NCBI GenBank assembly: GCA_020744425.1
Contig: JAGMUV010000004.1
Location: 3,472,001 to 3,536,000 of the forward strand
DNA: 64,000 nt
Origin: Dactylonectria macrodidyma
Taxonomy: Eukaryota; Ascomycota; Sordariomycetes; Hypocreales; Nectriaceae
Reading direction: 5' to 3'
In this document: piece after piece, positions 34,850 to 46,149 of the stretch
Layout: each line of letters opens with the position of its first letter
How positions within the stretch are numbered: position 1 is the stretch's first letter
The notes under the pieces: generated by a model
What the model was told of the DNA's origin: nothing
The model's database searches: none
What the model saw: the letters and a program-made list of their open reading frames with translations, nothing else
Position numbers and translations under genes: made by a program

Positions 34850-36503
34850 ATGATACCACGGTTGACCATTTCTAGTTCGGTATTACTCAATATTTCGCGG
34901 GCGCATCAGGCACGCAACATCTCAACATCCATGTTAAATCTCCAGCGCCGCGCTGTTGCCGGCAGTTTTATCTTCAAGTTCCCCGATGACGACACCACCA
35001 AGAAGCCTCAAGTGGCACTCTTTCGCAGGAGCGCAGAAGTGAGGACATACCCGTGAGTCCCAATTCCTAGACTTCGCGGTTATATTTTCATGGTCACGGC
35101 AATTAACCGCCCGTCGTAGGCACAAATATGCACCGGTATCGGGCAGTGTTGAGGAGACTGACGCCAACCCACTCGCCACGGCTTGGCGGGAATTACAAGA
35201 GGAGACGACTCTCACAAATACCTCTTTGCGTCTTTTCCGCCAAGGGAAGCCCTATTCATTTGTCGACGAGTCTGTGAACAAAGAATGGACCATCAATCCG
35301 TTCAGCTTCATACTCAAGTCGGAGGAAGAGGGCGGGGGCGGCGAGGCCAGCATTCAGCTGGACTGGGAGCACCAGGGATACGATTGGTTTGACCCCGATG
35401 CCATCAACGAGTCAGATGAGTTCCAAGGCGTCCCTCGCATATTGGACAGCTTCAGGCGAGTCTGGTTCAACATCGATCTCGGAGAGGAGGCGGGTAGGAG
35501 GCTTGGGGAAGGTCTCATTTCGCTACAGAGGGACCACGACAGCGGTGCTCATCAATTGGCGTCCAAAGCCCTCGAAATATTTATCGACGTGATCAAGAGA
35601 CTTGATACTGAATCTCGAGAGGCGTGGTGGAAGAGCGTGAGGACTGTCGCATGGCACCTGTGGAAGAATGGACGCGAGAGTATGGGTGCGCCCATACTGA
35701 GAGTCATGGTCTCGAGCTTGGACATCACCGAGGAGAAGATGCTGCACGATAAGTCATCCCTGGAGGACTCCATTGAATACATGGTTCAGGCCCTTCAACA
35801 ATTCAGGCAACAACGACAAGGCATCATCCCTCAGGTTGGCGGATCTCTTGGTGACTTCCTAAAAACTCATTTCCCGGAGGCTACACCAGTCAAAATCCTC
35901 ACACTTTCATCCAGCTCCACGATATTATCCGGCATCATGAAGGGCTTAAAAAGCAGAAAGACCCTCTTAGATGTCCGGGTACTTGAATCGCGTCCGTTAT
36001 TTGAGGGTGTCAAGATGAGCAATGCAATTGCCTCGTTCGCTAGCACTAACGACATCAAGACCAATGTTACGGTGTATACCGATGCTAGTGTTGGGCCTGC
36101 TGCTGAAGATGTGGATCTTGTTCTCATTGGAGCGGATTTGGTTGACAATAACGGGAATGTGAGCAACAAGACCGGATCGCTGCCCGCAGTCCTGGCAGCC
36201 AAGCACGTCTCTCCAAAGGTCAAAGTCGTGGCGCTTTTTGACATGGAAAAAGTCCTTCCGTTCGAGCCTCCGGTGAAAGAGGAGAATGACCCGCAGGAGG
36301 TGGTGCAAGCATGGGGAGACTTGATTCAGCAGGGAGCAGAGCAGAGTGCGCGGGTCAACGTGAGAAACGTCTACTTCGAATGGGTTTCGTCCAACTTAAT
36401 CGACTATTATGTGACGGAGGACGGTACCACGAGCGCGGAAAGAATCGCTGAGTCGGCTGAGAATGTTCGAAACAGCGCCGACAGGTTCTTCAATGATCTC
36501 TAG
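34850..36503 (+). CDS. Nudix / eIF2B alpha-beta-delta-like fusion protein, two exons
   Basis: Exons are 34850-35052 and 35120-36503, giving 528 residues; the 67-bp intron has a GTGAGT donor. Residues ~30-170 resemble a Nudix hydrolase domain. The box keeps R-E-L-Q-E-E but lacks the usual first Glu and the Gly after E-E-x, so activity is uncertain. Residues ~190-528 match the eIF2B alpha/beta/delta family, which also includes sugar-phosphate isomerases: S-S-S-S-T-I-L-S-G, V-L-E-S-R-P-L-F-E-G, V-D-L-V-L-I-G-A-D-L-V and a C-terminal Y-Y-V-T-E-D. Fusions of this kind occur widely in ascomycetes, with no established role that I know of. The first ~25 residues are basic/hydroxylated and could be a mitochondrial presequence; a start at 34931 would remove them. 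It is probably an uncharacterised metabolic or repair enzyme rather than a translation factor. Confidence 0.85.
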
Positions 36504-38086
36504 CTTTGATTCAGCCGTTGATTTGTTGCAACTCGGTTTCATGGCAAAGTGCTGGTCCCGTTTCTACTCGCAACATAGCCAGTTAAACCATGATCGAAGG
36601 TGGCCAATGACGCCACATGTTTCTCGCGGCACTGCGATGTTCACTGCCGTTTTGGTGTCTGGGTAGGAACGAAAGTGGCCTGCAAAGCCGGCCCTAATGA
36701 ACTCAGATTTGGACAGGCTACCACCCAGCTACTAATCAATCTCATCCCAGCATGTCACCCTGAAACCGCAACATATCACGTTACCACGGTACGGCTTCTG
36801 CCACGGGTTCAGAAGCGCCTCTAGGTTATCTTGAGGTGAAATGCAATCTTGACGGGCGTTGTTCTAGAACATGAGTTCGATAAATCGAGACCGTTCTAGG
36901 GCCCAGTGCATCATGGGGTAATTGACTCGCCTCTGGGGACCATGTCAAGGACTAAAACAAAGACCAATGGCGTCAGTGTCAAATTGAACCAACACGGACT
37001 ACTCTGCCGCTAGGTACGCTGGGTGGTACGGCATGCATTGCCACGCGATAATGCACGAGCTGGGGGTGTGCATGTCAGCCTTACAGCCCTACAGTCTCGC
37101 AGATGAAGGAAGGATGACTGCATCTGTGTTAAAACATACGTCGACATGGTGTCATAGGATGCATCAAAAGCAACCATCAATCCACCCATCTTGATCCTTG
37201 ACCATCGGGGCCCCTGTCCTACTGTCAGGTGGAGAGGAGACAGGCCCGGGACCCCCGGCTTCTCGCACCATGCTCTCAGTCTCTACCAGTTTCGTCTGAT
37301 CCCATTCCTCTAACCCATTCAGTCCACAACGCTCAGTAGAATCGCCTCCAAATAAGCCATCCCAAGGCCGAACGAAGTGCCTCAGTACTCAAAAATTTAA
37401 CCTATTCCACGCCGGTTCTCTTGGCAGAAACACTACAACCAGAGACCAGGCGAATGGGAACATGAACTGCCAGTGATCAGCACTTTCCGAAACGTGCCAA
37501 ACGCCTAGGCCATCACGCCTCTCACACAATAGCTCATTACTAGGACCTAGGTTCGGACCTACAGTCAATTTCGAGAGTTCGGGCGGCCCACTCTGGGGCG
37601 CCCCTAATAGTTAGTCCAGAGGCCTTTGGTGGTCATGCTTCAAGACCTCCTCACTGCTACATTACCCCATGTCGCAGCCAGCGTGCCCATAATAATCAAC
37701 CTGACGCCTGAGTCGGCTTGTTGAATGGCCCCGCTTAGGTCAAGCCTACCACTCAGGAGGACATGGTCAGGGACTCGGGGAGAGGAGAAGCGCCCCAGTC
37801 TGTGCCGATACCCTTGAGCCTGCCTTCTCGAGGCGACTTCGAGGAGGCAGCAGAACATCTCTGCCCAAGATGTATCCTCGCTCTGGTCGATGAAACACGT
37901 ACAAACTTACTTCAAAGAGCTACCTTTGGCGAGGCCGGCCTATAATTAACAACTAGACTGTCGATTTACCACCCTTCCCATCTCAGTCTCGAATCTCGTC
38001 AGGGCTTCGCCAACAGATAACGGTTTGCTTCTTTCGGGGCTCGCTCATACTCCTGTGTTAGCTCCCTTGTGGATGTGGGTGTGGTG
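36504..38086. other. Intergenic region, no gene seen
   Basis: This 1.6 kb lies between two plus-strand genes. It has no conserved open frame or RNA signal. The last few hundred bases presumably include the MFS transporter promoter. Confidence 0.6.
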
Positions 38087-39911
38087 ATGACCACTCCAAC
38101 GGCAATAAACCAAGAGTCGCAACTATCGCGGCCCAAGACATCCAGCCCAGTCGAGGCGGCCCCGACTCACGAAGCCGAGGTTGAGCATCGAGCTCTCAAC
38201 CGCAAGTTAGACGTGGCCCTTCTGCCTCTACTATCGCTCCTTTATCTATTTAACGGACTAGATCGTGGCAACGTCGGGAATGCTGAGACTCAAGGTATGC
38301 GCTCGCAGCACACAAACACTACGCCTTCCATTCATGGAGGCGCAAGCTGACGTAGATCCAGGATTCACCAGTGACATCGGCGCCCAGCCAGACGACCTTA
38401 ATAAGGCCGTCTCTCTGTTTTTCGTGCCATTCGTCCTCCTGCAACCTGCATCTGCAGCAGTGGGTCGATATATCGGAGCACGATATTGGATACCAATCAT
38501 GATGGCAAGTTTAGCAGAGATGGCTGACAAGCTTTCCACCAACAATGACTAACAAGTAGCTCAGCTCTCTTGGGGTGCCGTCACCGTCGGTCAGGCTTAC
38601 ATACAAGGTCGCGGTGCGTGAAAAACTGCTGATAAAAGCTGCGATGACGAATCCTTGCCCGTCTTACTCGATGTCTAATTTGGCCTCAGGGGCACTGTTC
38701 GCAACCCGCCTACTCATTGGAGCATTCGAGGCCGGCTTCTACCCGACTTCGGTGGCGTACCTATCATCATTTTACACCAGATTTGACCTTGGCGTTAGGC
38801 TCGCGCTCTTCTACGGGCAATATGCCATCGCCGGAGCCTTTTCCGGCTCTATTGGTGCGTCTCTCGCAGCGTCCCACCTTATTCTCGCCCCCTGACTGAT
38901 GACTCGCAGCGTATGGCGTCTTCCATATCCACAGCGGAACCCTCAAGAACTGGCAGTACCTCTTCATCATCGAAGGCGCCCTCACCTGCTTCTTCGCCAT
39001 CGTCGCGTGGTTCTGGCTGCCCAGCGGCCCCGGGACGGCCTGGTTCCTGACCCCGGACGAGCGGCTCTTCGCGGTAGAGCGGATGAAGCTGGACACGGCA
39101 GCTTTCGTCAGGCACGAGTATGGCGAGGATGGTATGGAAAAGGACCGGCTACATAGGCGGGACTTTGTCGAGACGGCCAAGGACTGGAAATTGTGGTCTG
39201 TCTTGGTGCTCAACATCTGCGCCAGTGTCCCCAGCAGCGCGTTCTCTGTGTTTCTGCCTCTGGTGGTTCAGGGGCTGGGGTACGAGTCCATCCTGGCCAA
39301 TCTGGTGAGAACTTCTCGAGACTTGAAGCAAATGACTAAACGAGACGAGACTGACACCCCTTCCACTTAAGATGACGGTGCCCCCCTTTGCCTGCGGCGC
39401 CATCGGCCTCTACATATTCGCCCTCAGCTCCGACCACCGCCAGGAGCGCGGCTATCACATCATGGGAGGCGTGCTGATCGCCATCGTCAGCCTCGTGCTG
39501 GTCGTCACCGTCACATCATGCACCGGCAAGTACGTCGCCCTTTGCATCCTCCTATCGGGCATCTACGTCTCAGCTCCGCTGACGGTGGCCTGGCTCAGCG
39601 GCAACACGCCGGAGCCGGGCAAGCGGTCCCTCGTCCTGGGCGTCAACGGCTTCGGCAACCTGGGCGGCGTCATCGGCGCCCAGCTGTATCGGTCGCGGTT
39701 CGCCCCCGGCTATCAAGTTCCCTTCTATGCCACCATGGGCTTCCTCGTCGTCGCTTTCGTCGGCTACCTGATGTACCGCTTCACACTGGCTGCCGTCAAC
39801 AAGAGGAAACGGGCCTTGTTGGCCACGATGACCGAGGTCGAGATCGAACACGAACGGCTGAATGACCGGAGATATGCGGATAAGAAGTTGGCTTTCATGT
39901 ATGGGTTGTGA
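38087..39911 (+). CDS. MFS transporter, allantoate permease (Dal5/TNA1) type, six exons
   Basis: Exons are 38087-38294, 38362-38504, 38565-38613, 38690-38854, 38910-39304 and 39372-39911, giving 499 residues. The protein has about twelve hydrophobic segments and the signature of the anion:cation symporter family: D-V-A-L-L-P-L-L-S-L-L-Y-L-F-N near the first helix, G-L-D-R-G-N-V-G-N-A, L-S-W-G-A-V-T-V-G-Q-A, R-L-L-I-G-A-F-E-A-G-F-Y-P, and a late W-L-S-G-N-T segment. Members carry allantoate, nicotinate, other vitamins or small organic anions across the plasma membrane; the substrate here is not predictable. The second intron appears to start with GC (GCAAGT) instead of GT. It lacks features of siderophore-iron transporters, so being near sidA is no evidence of siderophore uptake. 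Confidence 0.87.
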
Positions 39912-40020
39912 GCTTGCTGCTCCGTCCTTGGTATATGTATACATGTGTTTCCTTTTCTATTTCCAGTCTCTTCTAGGACCAGGTATACAATCTAGGTAGA
40001 TGAGTTATGACTCAACGTCG

Positions 40021-41739
40021 TCATTGAGCGTCCTGGATCTCATCGCCTTTGGCTTCGTCCTGCTTCATGCTTGCCAGCTGGCTCTGTAACCCTTGCTTCC
40101 CCACCCTCATCGCCATCTCCAATTCCCTCTCTTCTTCCCTTAATCGCGCCTTGCTCATGTTCACGTCTTTCTCGCGCTTGCGCCGCTGCTCCTCTACCAC
40201 GCGGCTCCTCTCCTCGAGCGCCCGCTCTCGCTTTTCGCGGGCCTCGCGCTGCTTCTTCTTCTCCTCGTCATCCTTGGCGGCTTGAAGGTCCTCAGGCGGC
40301 GGCGCCAGGTTGCTCACGTAGGCTTCAATCTGGGGGTCGCGAACTTTGGGTTCGAGAGATATGTAGCGGGGGTCGACGAGGATCTGCGTCGGCAACCCGG
40401 TCGAGAGCGACTTGTTGTTGAGCAAGCTAATGGGTTGGGCCTTGAGCAGAGCGGTGAGGTCCGACTTAAGGGTAGTTTGTGGCATCTTCAAGCGGTTGAT
40501 GTGCTCACGATAGGCCTTCTCGCGGTCTTTGTCGGATAGGTGCAAGTCCTTCATAGGGGGCTCCCGCTTAAACTTGCGTTTGAACTCGGGCCAGTAGAGC
40601 TTCGGGTTGGCTTTCTCCTGCAGAAAGGCCATGTAGGCAATGCGAGGGTCCTTTTTCTCCTGTTGGGCCCTCTGTTCCTTGAGCTCCGCAATCTTCTCGC
40701 GCGACCACTCGTCCCAGCATTCCTTGCGCGCCTTTGTTGTTCCCAGTGCCGTGTATCGTAAGTCGTCCACAATCTTGCCTTCTTCCAGGAGTTTCTCCCA
40801 GGGGCTATACGGATTGATGTTGAAGTCATTGAGGAGATCTTTGAAGAGAAACTTGGAGTCATCCTCAGACAGAGGCACACCTTCTGCACCTTCGGGCCAG
40901 TTTTCTTCGTCGCCATCGTCGTATTCTCCAGGATCCAGACCGTAATCCTCGCCCATCGCTTGTAGTTGCATAGCAATGTCGGCCTCGGTAAACTCCACCA
41001 CCCCGTTGTCATCAGCCTCGACCTCTTCGGTTCGTTGTCGTTTAGACGGGTGTTCAGGATTGCCATCGTCGCCTTCTGCCTCGTCGTCCGTCACTTCGAC
41101 TTCTTCATATTCACTATCATCGTCCTGGTTGGGGTCAGAAGTACCAGGCGCAGGTAACTCAGGTCTCGCAACCGGTTTCGAAGCTTCCTCCTTTGACTCT
41201 GACTCTCCCGTGGCCTTTTGACGGATGCGCGCCTTGTCAAGTTCCAAGATCCCGGGTACCAGTTTTTCTGGAATGCGCCAATAGCTTGTTTTCTTTATGG
41301 GATTATAGACAAATCTTCGCGAGTACTTGGTGTATACCAGAATCCACGGCTCGCAGCCCGGGATCGCCTCCTTCCTCCTCGGCTTATCGACGGGTGCGGG
41401 CTTTGGTCGGCCCTCAAATCCGCCGTGACCGCCACTGTGGCCACCGCGATGGTGCTGGTTCTGGGGTGGATGTTGGGCAGCATTGATTTGGGCCATGTAG
41501 GCATTCGCGACGTTCGGGTCGGAAAGGGATGGCACAGCGCCATACGGAGAAAATGCAGGAGCTGCACCATGAGAGGGTTGATATGCCGGTTCTGGCTCAA
41601 CTCCAGGTCGCTTGTACGTTGATTCTTTCAATTCGGCATGGTAGTAGTACGTGTGGCCGGTCGGCGCCTTGTGCTCGGTCCATCCAGGAGGCAACGGCGC
41701 GAGGGAAGCCGCGGAGGGCTTGTGGGTAGATCGCAGCAT
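40021..41739 (-). CDS. WW/FF-domain splicing or transcription-elongation factor (Dre4/TCERG1-like)
   Basis: A single exon of 572 residues. A first WW domain spans residues ~16-46 (L-P-P-G-W, then Y-Y-Y, then T-Y-K-R-P with Tyr in place of the second Trp). A second WW-like segment at ~148-185 includes S-Y-W-R-I-P. An acidic stretch (~200-290) follows, then an FF-type helical region (~300-430) starting at F-K-D-L-L-N-D-F-N-I-N-P and followed by W-E-K-L-L. The tail is a charged coiled coil rich in Arg/Glu/Lys. This layout matches fission-yeast Dre4 and related WW/FF proteins that link the spliceosome to RNA polymerase II. It would act in the nucleus. It ends convergently with the MFS transporter, with a 109-base gap. 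Confidence 0.85.
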   Translation of the reverse strand: MLRSTHKPSAASLAPLPPGWTEHKAPTGHTYYYHAELKESTYKRPGVEPEPAYQPSHGAAPAFSPYGAVPSLSDPNVANAYMAQINAAQHPPQNQHHRGGHSGGHGGFEGRPKPAPVDKPRRKEAIPGCEPWILVYTKYSRRFVYNPIKKTSYWRIPEKLVPGILELDKARIRQKATGESESKEEASKPVARPELPAPGTSDPNQDDDSEYEEVEVTDDEAEGDDGNPEHPSKRQRTEEVEADDNGVVEFTEADIAMQLQAMGEDYGLDPGEYDDGDEENWPEGAEGVPLSEDDSKFLFKDLLNDFNINPYSPWEKLLEEGKIVDDLRYTALGTTKARKECWDEWSREKIAELKEQRAQQEKKDPRIAYMAFLQEKANPKLYWPEFKRKFKREPPMKDLHLSDKDREKAYREHINRLKMPQTTLKSDLTALLKAQPISLLNNKSLSTGLPTQILVDPRYISLEPKVRDPQIEAYVSNLAPPPEDLQAAKDDEEKKKQREAREKRERALEERSRVVEEQRRKREKDVNMSKARLREEERELEMAMRVGKQGLQSQLASMKQDEAKGDEIQDAQ

Positions 41740-42446
41740 TGTCGCGCTGAGTACGGGTTATCGCATTGAATAAAGTGGCGTGTCAGACGTAAACCTCTAG
41801 GCGCGGTGAGAGCAGTGAGGTTGCGAAAGGGGTTGCGCTCGTGTTGTTAATGGCGATGTTGCTGAATATCAAGGCTGGTGTTGGAAGTCAAGTCAAAAGA
41901 AATAATGGAGCTTGGGCCAATAGTAGCGGGGCAGGTGTCTACCCTGTACCATCCAACTCCCATCTTCAGGGAATGGCTAAACTCTATGAAGCGAGTAATA
42001 ATGGGTGAATCGATCTGAAATTTTGACATTGATAAATAACCATTAAATTTATATCAATGGGCTTACATTTCCAAGGCAGTCATGCATGCCCTTTACCTAA
42101 TTTGTGACGTTGGCCTTGGTTTTGGTGAGGCAGTACCCCTGCCACCGCATCTGTTTATTTTACCCCAGCATCTACTGGACCCTCCTTTTCTACGTCGCGG
42201 ATACATATCAGCCTTCCACAATCAACTCATATTTTCTTAACTCATCGCAGCAACATTTACAGCGCCAACCTTCAACCACAAACAATGGCTAGGTAGCAGC
42301 GCCAACGAGAGCCCATCAAAACGCCTCGACAACCCCCCTTGCCACAGACAACGCCCTTAACTTTTGAGGCTCATTAGTTCGCTCCACGTCGCTTGAGACA
42401 CAGATTTGGTCGGAATCCTCATCGCGTCTCCAAACCCAATTCATCC
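41740..42446. other. Divergent promoter region, no gene seen
   Basis: This 707 bases lies between the WW/FF gene and the PAP2 gene, transcribed away from each other. It contains an AT-rich patch near 42030-42065. No gene is recognised. Confidence 0.6.
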
Positions 42447-43575
42447 ATGGCTCCGGCTCATAATGGCAACGCGGCCAGTGGGCTGATCTCATTTTTGAGG
42501 AGATCTTGGAAGGTCTGCTGGCACAGTCTTCCTATGCTTGCTGAGGTCCGGCCTGACTAACGCTGTCTCTTGATATAGACTACACATGCGCCTGACTATG
42601 TTGGCTTCGTGTTTCTGCTGTCTGGATGGATTCTGGTAAGAATGCGCTTCCCGCATGTCCTCACTGGACCCTTGCGTTTCTAACTAATTCCGTTTTCCTT
42701 CCCTGCAAACAGATACTCATCTTTGTCACCCCGTTTCATAGAATGTTCTTTGTCAACGACCTCACCATCTCATATCCATTTGCCGTTCATGAGCGCGTCC
42801 CAGTCGGTACGTCTACCTAGGGGGCATATAGTCGTCCGTTTCTCAGAAGAAGACAACTCACTCACCACAACGTTTAGTTATGAACTTTGTCTATGCACTA
42901 TTCATGCCGCTTGGCGTCCTCATCGCTTATAACCTATGGGCGCGATCTTCACCAGCCAAACACGAAGTCACATACATCTCTTTTTTCATCTCTATTGTCC
43001 TCACAACCTTCCTCACTGACATTATCAAGAACGCCGTTGGCCGGCCTCGCCCGGACCTGTTGGATCGCTGCAGGCCGGCCTTGGACACCCAGGCCAATAC
43101 CCTTGTCACCATCGACATCTGCACGGCGCCCGATGGCCACATTCTCCAGGAAGGCTGGCGCTCCTTCCCCTCTGGTCACTCGTCGTTCTCCTTCGCTGGC
43201 CTGGGTTTCCTTAGCCTCTTCCTGGCCGGTCAGCTTCATGTCTTCCGATATGCTGCCGGTGGTCGAGATCTCAGCCGCGCGCTTCTGTGCTTGCTTCCAC
43301 TCATCGGAGCTGCTATGATTGCCATCTCGCGGTGCGAGGACTACCGACACGACGTGTATGACGTCTGCGTAGGGTCGGTCTTGGGCATGGCCGTTGCCTA
43401 CTGGAGCTACCGACGGCATTGGCCGCGGCTCTCTAGCCAACGATGTGACGAGCCTTATCCACCACCAGGCACGGACACCCAGCCGGGCTGGCAGCGTGTG
43501 ACGGATGAAGAAGAAGCTAGGACAGGGGCAGATGTAGGGTTTGAAATGAACGTTGTAAGAGGGGCACGCGGCTGA
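42447..43575 (+). CDS. PAP2 lipid phosphate phosphatase (DPP1-like), four exons
   Basis: Exons are 42447-42512, 42579-42635, 42713-42806 and 42878-43575, giving 304 residues. The type-2 phosphatidic-acid-phosphatase motifs are all present: K-N-A-V-G-R-P-R-P (~122), F-P-S-G-H (~170) and S-R-C-E-D-Y-R-H-D (~222), with the catalytic histidines in the second and third. About six hydrophobic segments fit an integral membrane enzyme that dephosphorylates diacylglycerol pyrophosphate, phosphatidate or related lipids, as yeast Dpp1/Lpp1 do at the vacuole or Golgi. The first intron uses a weak donor (GTCTGC) but has a good CTAAC branch. The early exons restore a conserved A-P-D-Y-V-G start. Confidence 0.9.
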
Positions 43576-43822
43576 TTTCGAGCTTAGGAATGGTGATTTT
43601 AGTTTTTGCTTTTGCGAGCGAGGCGCGACCAATGAGAACTAGATGCTGCATACTGGATTGGGAGATGTGCTGGGCTATCCATCTCTGTTGCGTGGCGATG
43701 CGAGTTGCGTTCTGGCGAAACGGCGCTTGAGCCACATTTTTGGTCATTCCATGATGTTATTGTTACAGGGGCGATGTAGGATGGCCCGGGTTCCCCTCCA
43801 TCTATCAGAAAATCTATTGCTT

Positions 43823-44779
43823 CTACTTATCCTCGGCATCTTCAGTCTTGGCCAGGTCATGCTCCTTCAACAACGCCGTAATCTCATCGGCGCTCCACAG
43901 CCTGTGGTAGATCTTGCCGTCCTCGGTCTGTCCCACTGTCGCAAACTCGACTGCAGTCACCGGGTTAGCAAGTCATGCATGGTGTGGTGATTTGGGAGAG
44001 GAAATACTGACTCTTTTCACTGCTCAGCTTGGTAGAGTCCATAGTCTTGCTCAAGACCTTAACGGCCATACCGCAAGCCTCCTCAAGCGTGCAATCTTCT
44101 TTGTAATCTTGCTTCAACAAGCTCTGCGCGCTCGCATTGTTGGCTCCCGCGCTTGTGGCCTTCCAGCCGCCGTAGTTGCCCGAGGGGTTGCTCAGGTAGA
44201 GCTGGAACTGTCTCCGAGGGTCCCAGCCGGCGTAGATGAACGAGACACCAAAAGGTCGCAGACCACCGTGCTGCGTATAGCCTTGCTTGAGATCGCACAG
44301 TCGGCGAACAAGCTGCTCGCAAGGGATGTCTTCGTTGTAGGTGAGGAGGTAGCGTTGGGCGGCTTGTCGGGCGTAGTTGATGAGGATATTGGCATCGGCA
44401 GTCATGCCTGCGACGGCACAGATCATATTACTGTTGAAGTTATTAGCGAGGGCCCGCCGTCATATTTGGTGATGCAAGAGAGGGGCAAAGCGCACTCATT
44501 GAGGATGTAGAGCTTCTCGGCTGAAGTGTCCTGCTCCAACAGCTTTGAGGTGACCTTTCGCTCAGCGGCCAGGACGATGCCATCCTTGGCCAGGATACCA
44601 ATGGCGGTACCAGCGTGGGAGATAGCTTCTAGGGCATACTCAACCTGGTACAGGCGGCCCTCTGGTGAGAAGATGGTTGTCTGCGGAAGCGGTCAGCGGG
44701 GGCAGCTATCATGGTGGACGATTGGAGCTGGGGAAGTTGCAGCAGGCATACGCACTCGAGAATCGTAACGGCGAGACAT
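43823..44779 (-). CDS. PRE9: 20S proteasome subunit alpha type-4 (Pre9/alpha-3 type), four exons
   Basis: Exons are 44779-44756, 44680-44496, 44430-44012 and 43950-43823, giving 251 residues. The spliced N-terminus reads [24 protein letters not shown], the alpha-subunit signature, and is closest to the PSMA4/Pre9 class. Later landmarks include [28 protein letters not shown] and L-K-Q-D-Y-K-E. Alpha subunits form the outer rings of the 20S core and are not catalytic. The first exon is only 24 bases, as is common for fungal alpha-subunit genes. The third intron donor is GTCAGT. It is an essential-type housekeeping gene, divergent from the Bye1-like gene. Confidence 0.95.
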
Positions 44780-46149
44780 GGTAATGTCGAGTAATCTGAA
44801 TGGAGGGGATATGGTGCAATGAAGAAGCAAGCTCTTATGTAGTTCGGAGACTCGTGGAGAAAGGAAGAGAGCTGTTGTGGTGGAGAGGGAGGTTTGGTGT
44901 TGAGATTCGTTACGTCGTTGCAACTGAGCTCTAGGCACAAGCCGCGCCGCGTTAGCTGTCGCTGCTGGTGGGTTGTGCTTGGAGACAGGATGGATACCTG
45001 AGGTTCTGAAAAATGCTACGTACTGATTTGACTGTGGCGAGTGAGCGGCTTGCGAGGCTGAAATGCTCGTGTGGCTTGGCATGTGCAAGGTGAAGCGTTT
45101 CTAACCGAAGTTATTCCGGAGGAGCGCTAGGTTGACTAATAGGCACGTAGCACCAACCCCCCCATGGTTCCTCCTAGAATCTCTTAGAGGCGGGTGTTGC
45201 TGTCTCATGATCCAGGCCAATGTGCTGCCACAAATCAGGTATCTGTCGGTGATCTGTCAAGTGTCAGGAAACAGACAGGGAAGGCAGGCAAGGGTACGTA
45301 CCTGCCACCCTCTGGCTCGCACACTTGACTGAAAGAAGCTGGGGCCAAGCGTGGAGGAAATATCTGGGTAGCGTGAGCCGCCAATCGTTCCTGCTGTAGC
45401 CGACTGCTGCAGTGTTGCTCACTAATTCGCAGAACTAGAATGGCAAGGTAGGATAGTGCCGAAGTTTTCGTCACCTCCGCAAGGAAGCTTCCCCCCTTCA
45501 CAACCACTTCCTCGCATCATCAACACCGACACCAACGAACACCGCCGGCATCGTTCGGTCTTCTCATTTTTGCCGTTATCATCTGAATAGAAGGCAGCAA
45601 TCTCCGTGCTCGTGTATAGAAACCGCTGCACCGATACCAGGTGCACGCTTTTGGCCGTTCAGCGACACCGAGTGTGGCTCGTTGCAGAAAGCGCACGCGA
45701 CGCCTATTATTTCCCCCACCCGCGTGAGCTCGATCTCATCAAAACGGGCCGCCGCGCTCAACCACGTTTCGCCACAACCTGCGACTCGCGCATTGTTTTT
45801 CGGCACTTTGCGCACTCTGCTGAAGGTCCGCGACAGCATTGTCAACATCAGCGCTGCTGGTAACGACTGCATTTGTTTCCCTCGACTTCGCCAGGGAAAT
45901 AGCAGCGGAGGACACATCGACACGGATTTTGGCTGGGGAGGGCTCGCCGTGAACTAGTCGTGACCTCTAGAGTTGTCTACCACGTAATTATCCCAATGTC
46001 TGCCTAGCTAGACAGGCATCTCGCGCTTCGCTGCAACAGTAGACTTCGCATCTGCCCAAAGCAACACCCTCACGGCCTGCAACGCAATACCTGCTATCAA
46101 TCCCTCCAAACTATAAGGCGTTTCATTATCTTCACTCCCCACAGACATC
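44780..46149. other. Divergent promoter region, no gene seen
   Basis: This 1.4 kb lies between the proteasome gene and the Bye1-like gene and must contain both promoters. No further gene is supported. Confidence 0.6.

Noticed and set aside
38087..39911. MFS transporter as a siderophore-iron transporter of the sidA locus
   Set aside because: Its motifs are those of the allantoate/nicotinate permease group, and four intergenic or gene units separate it from sidA.
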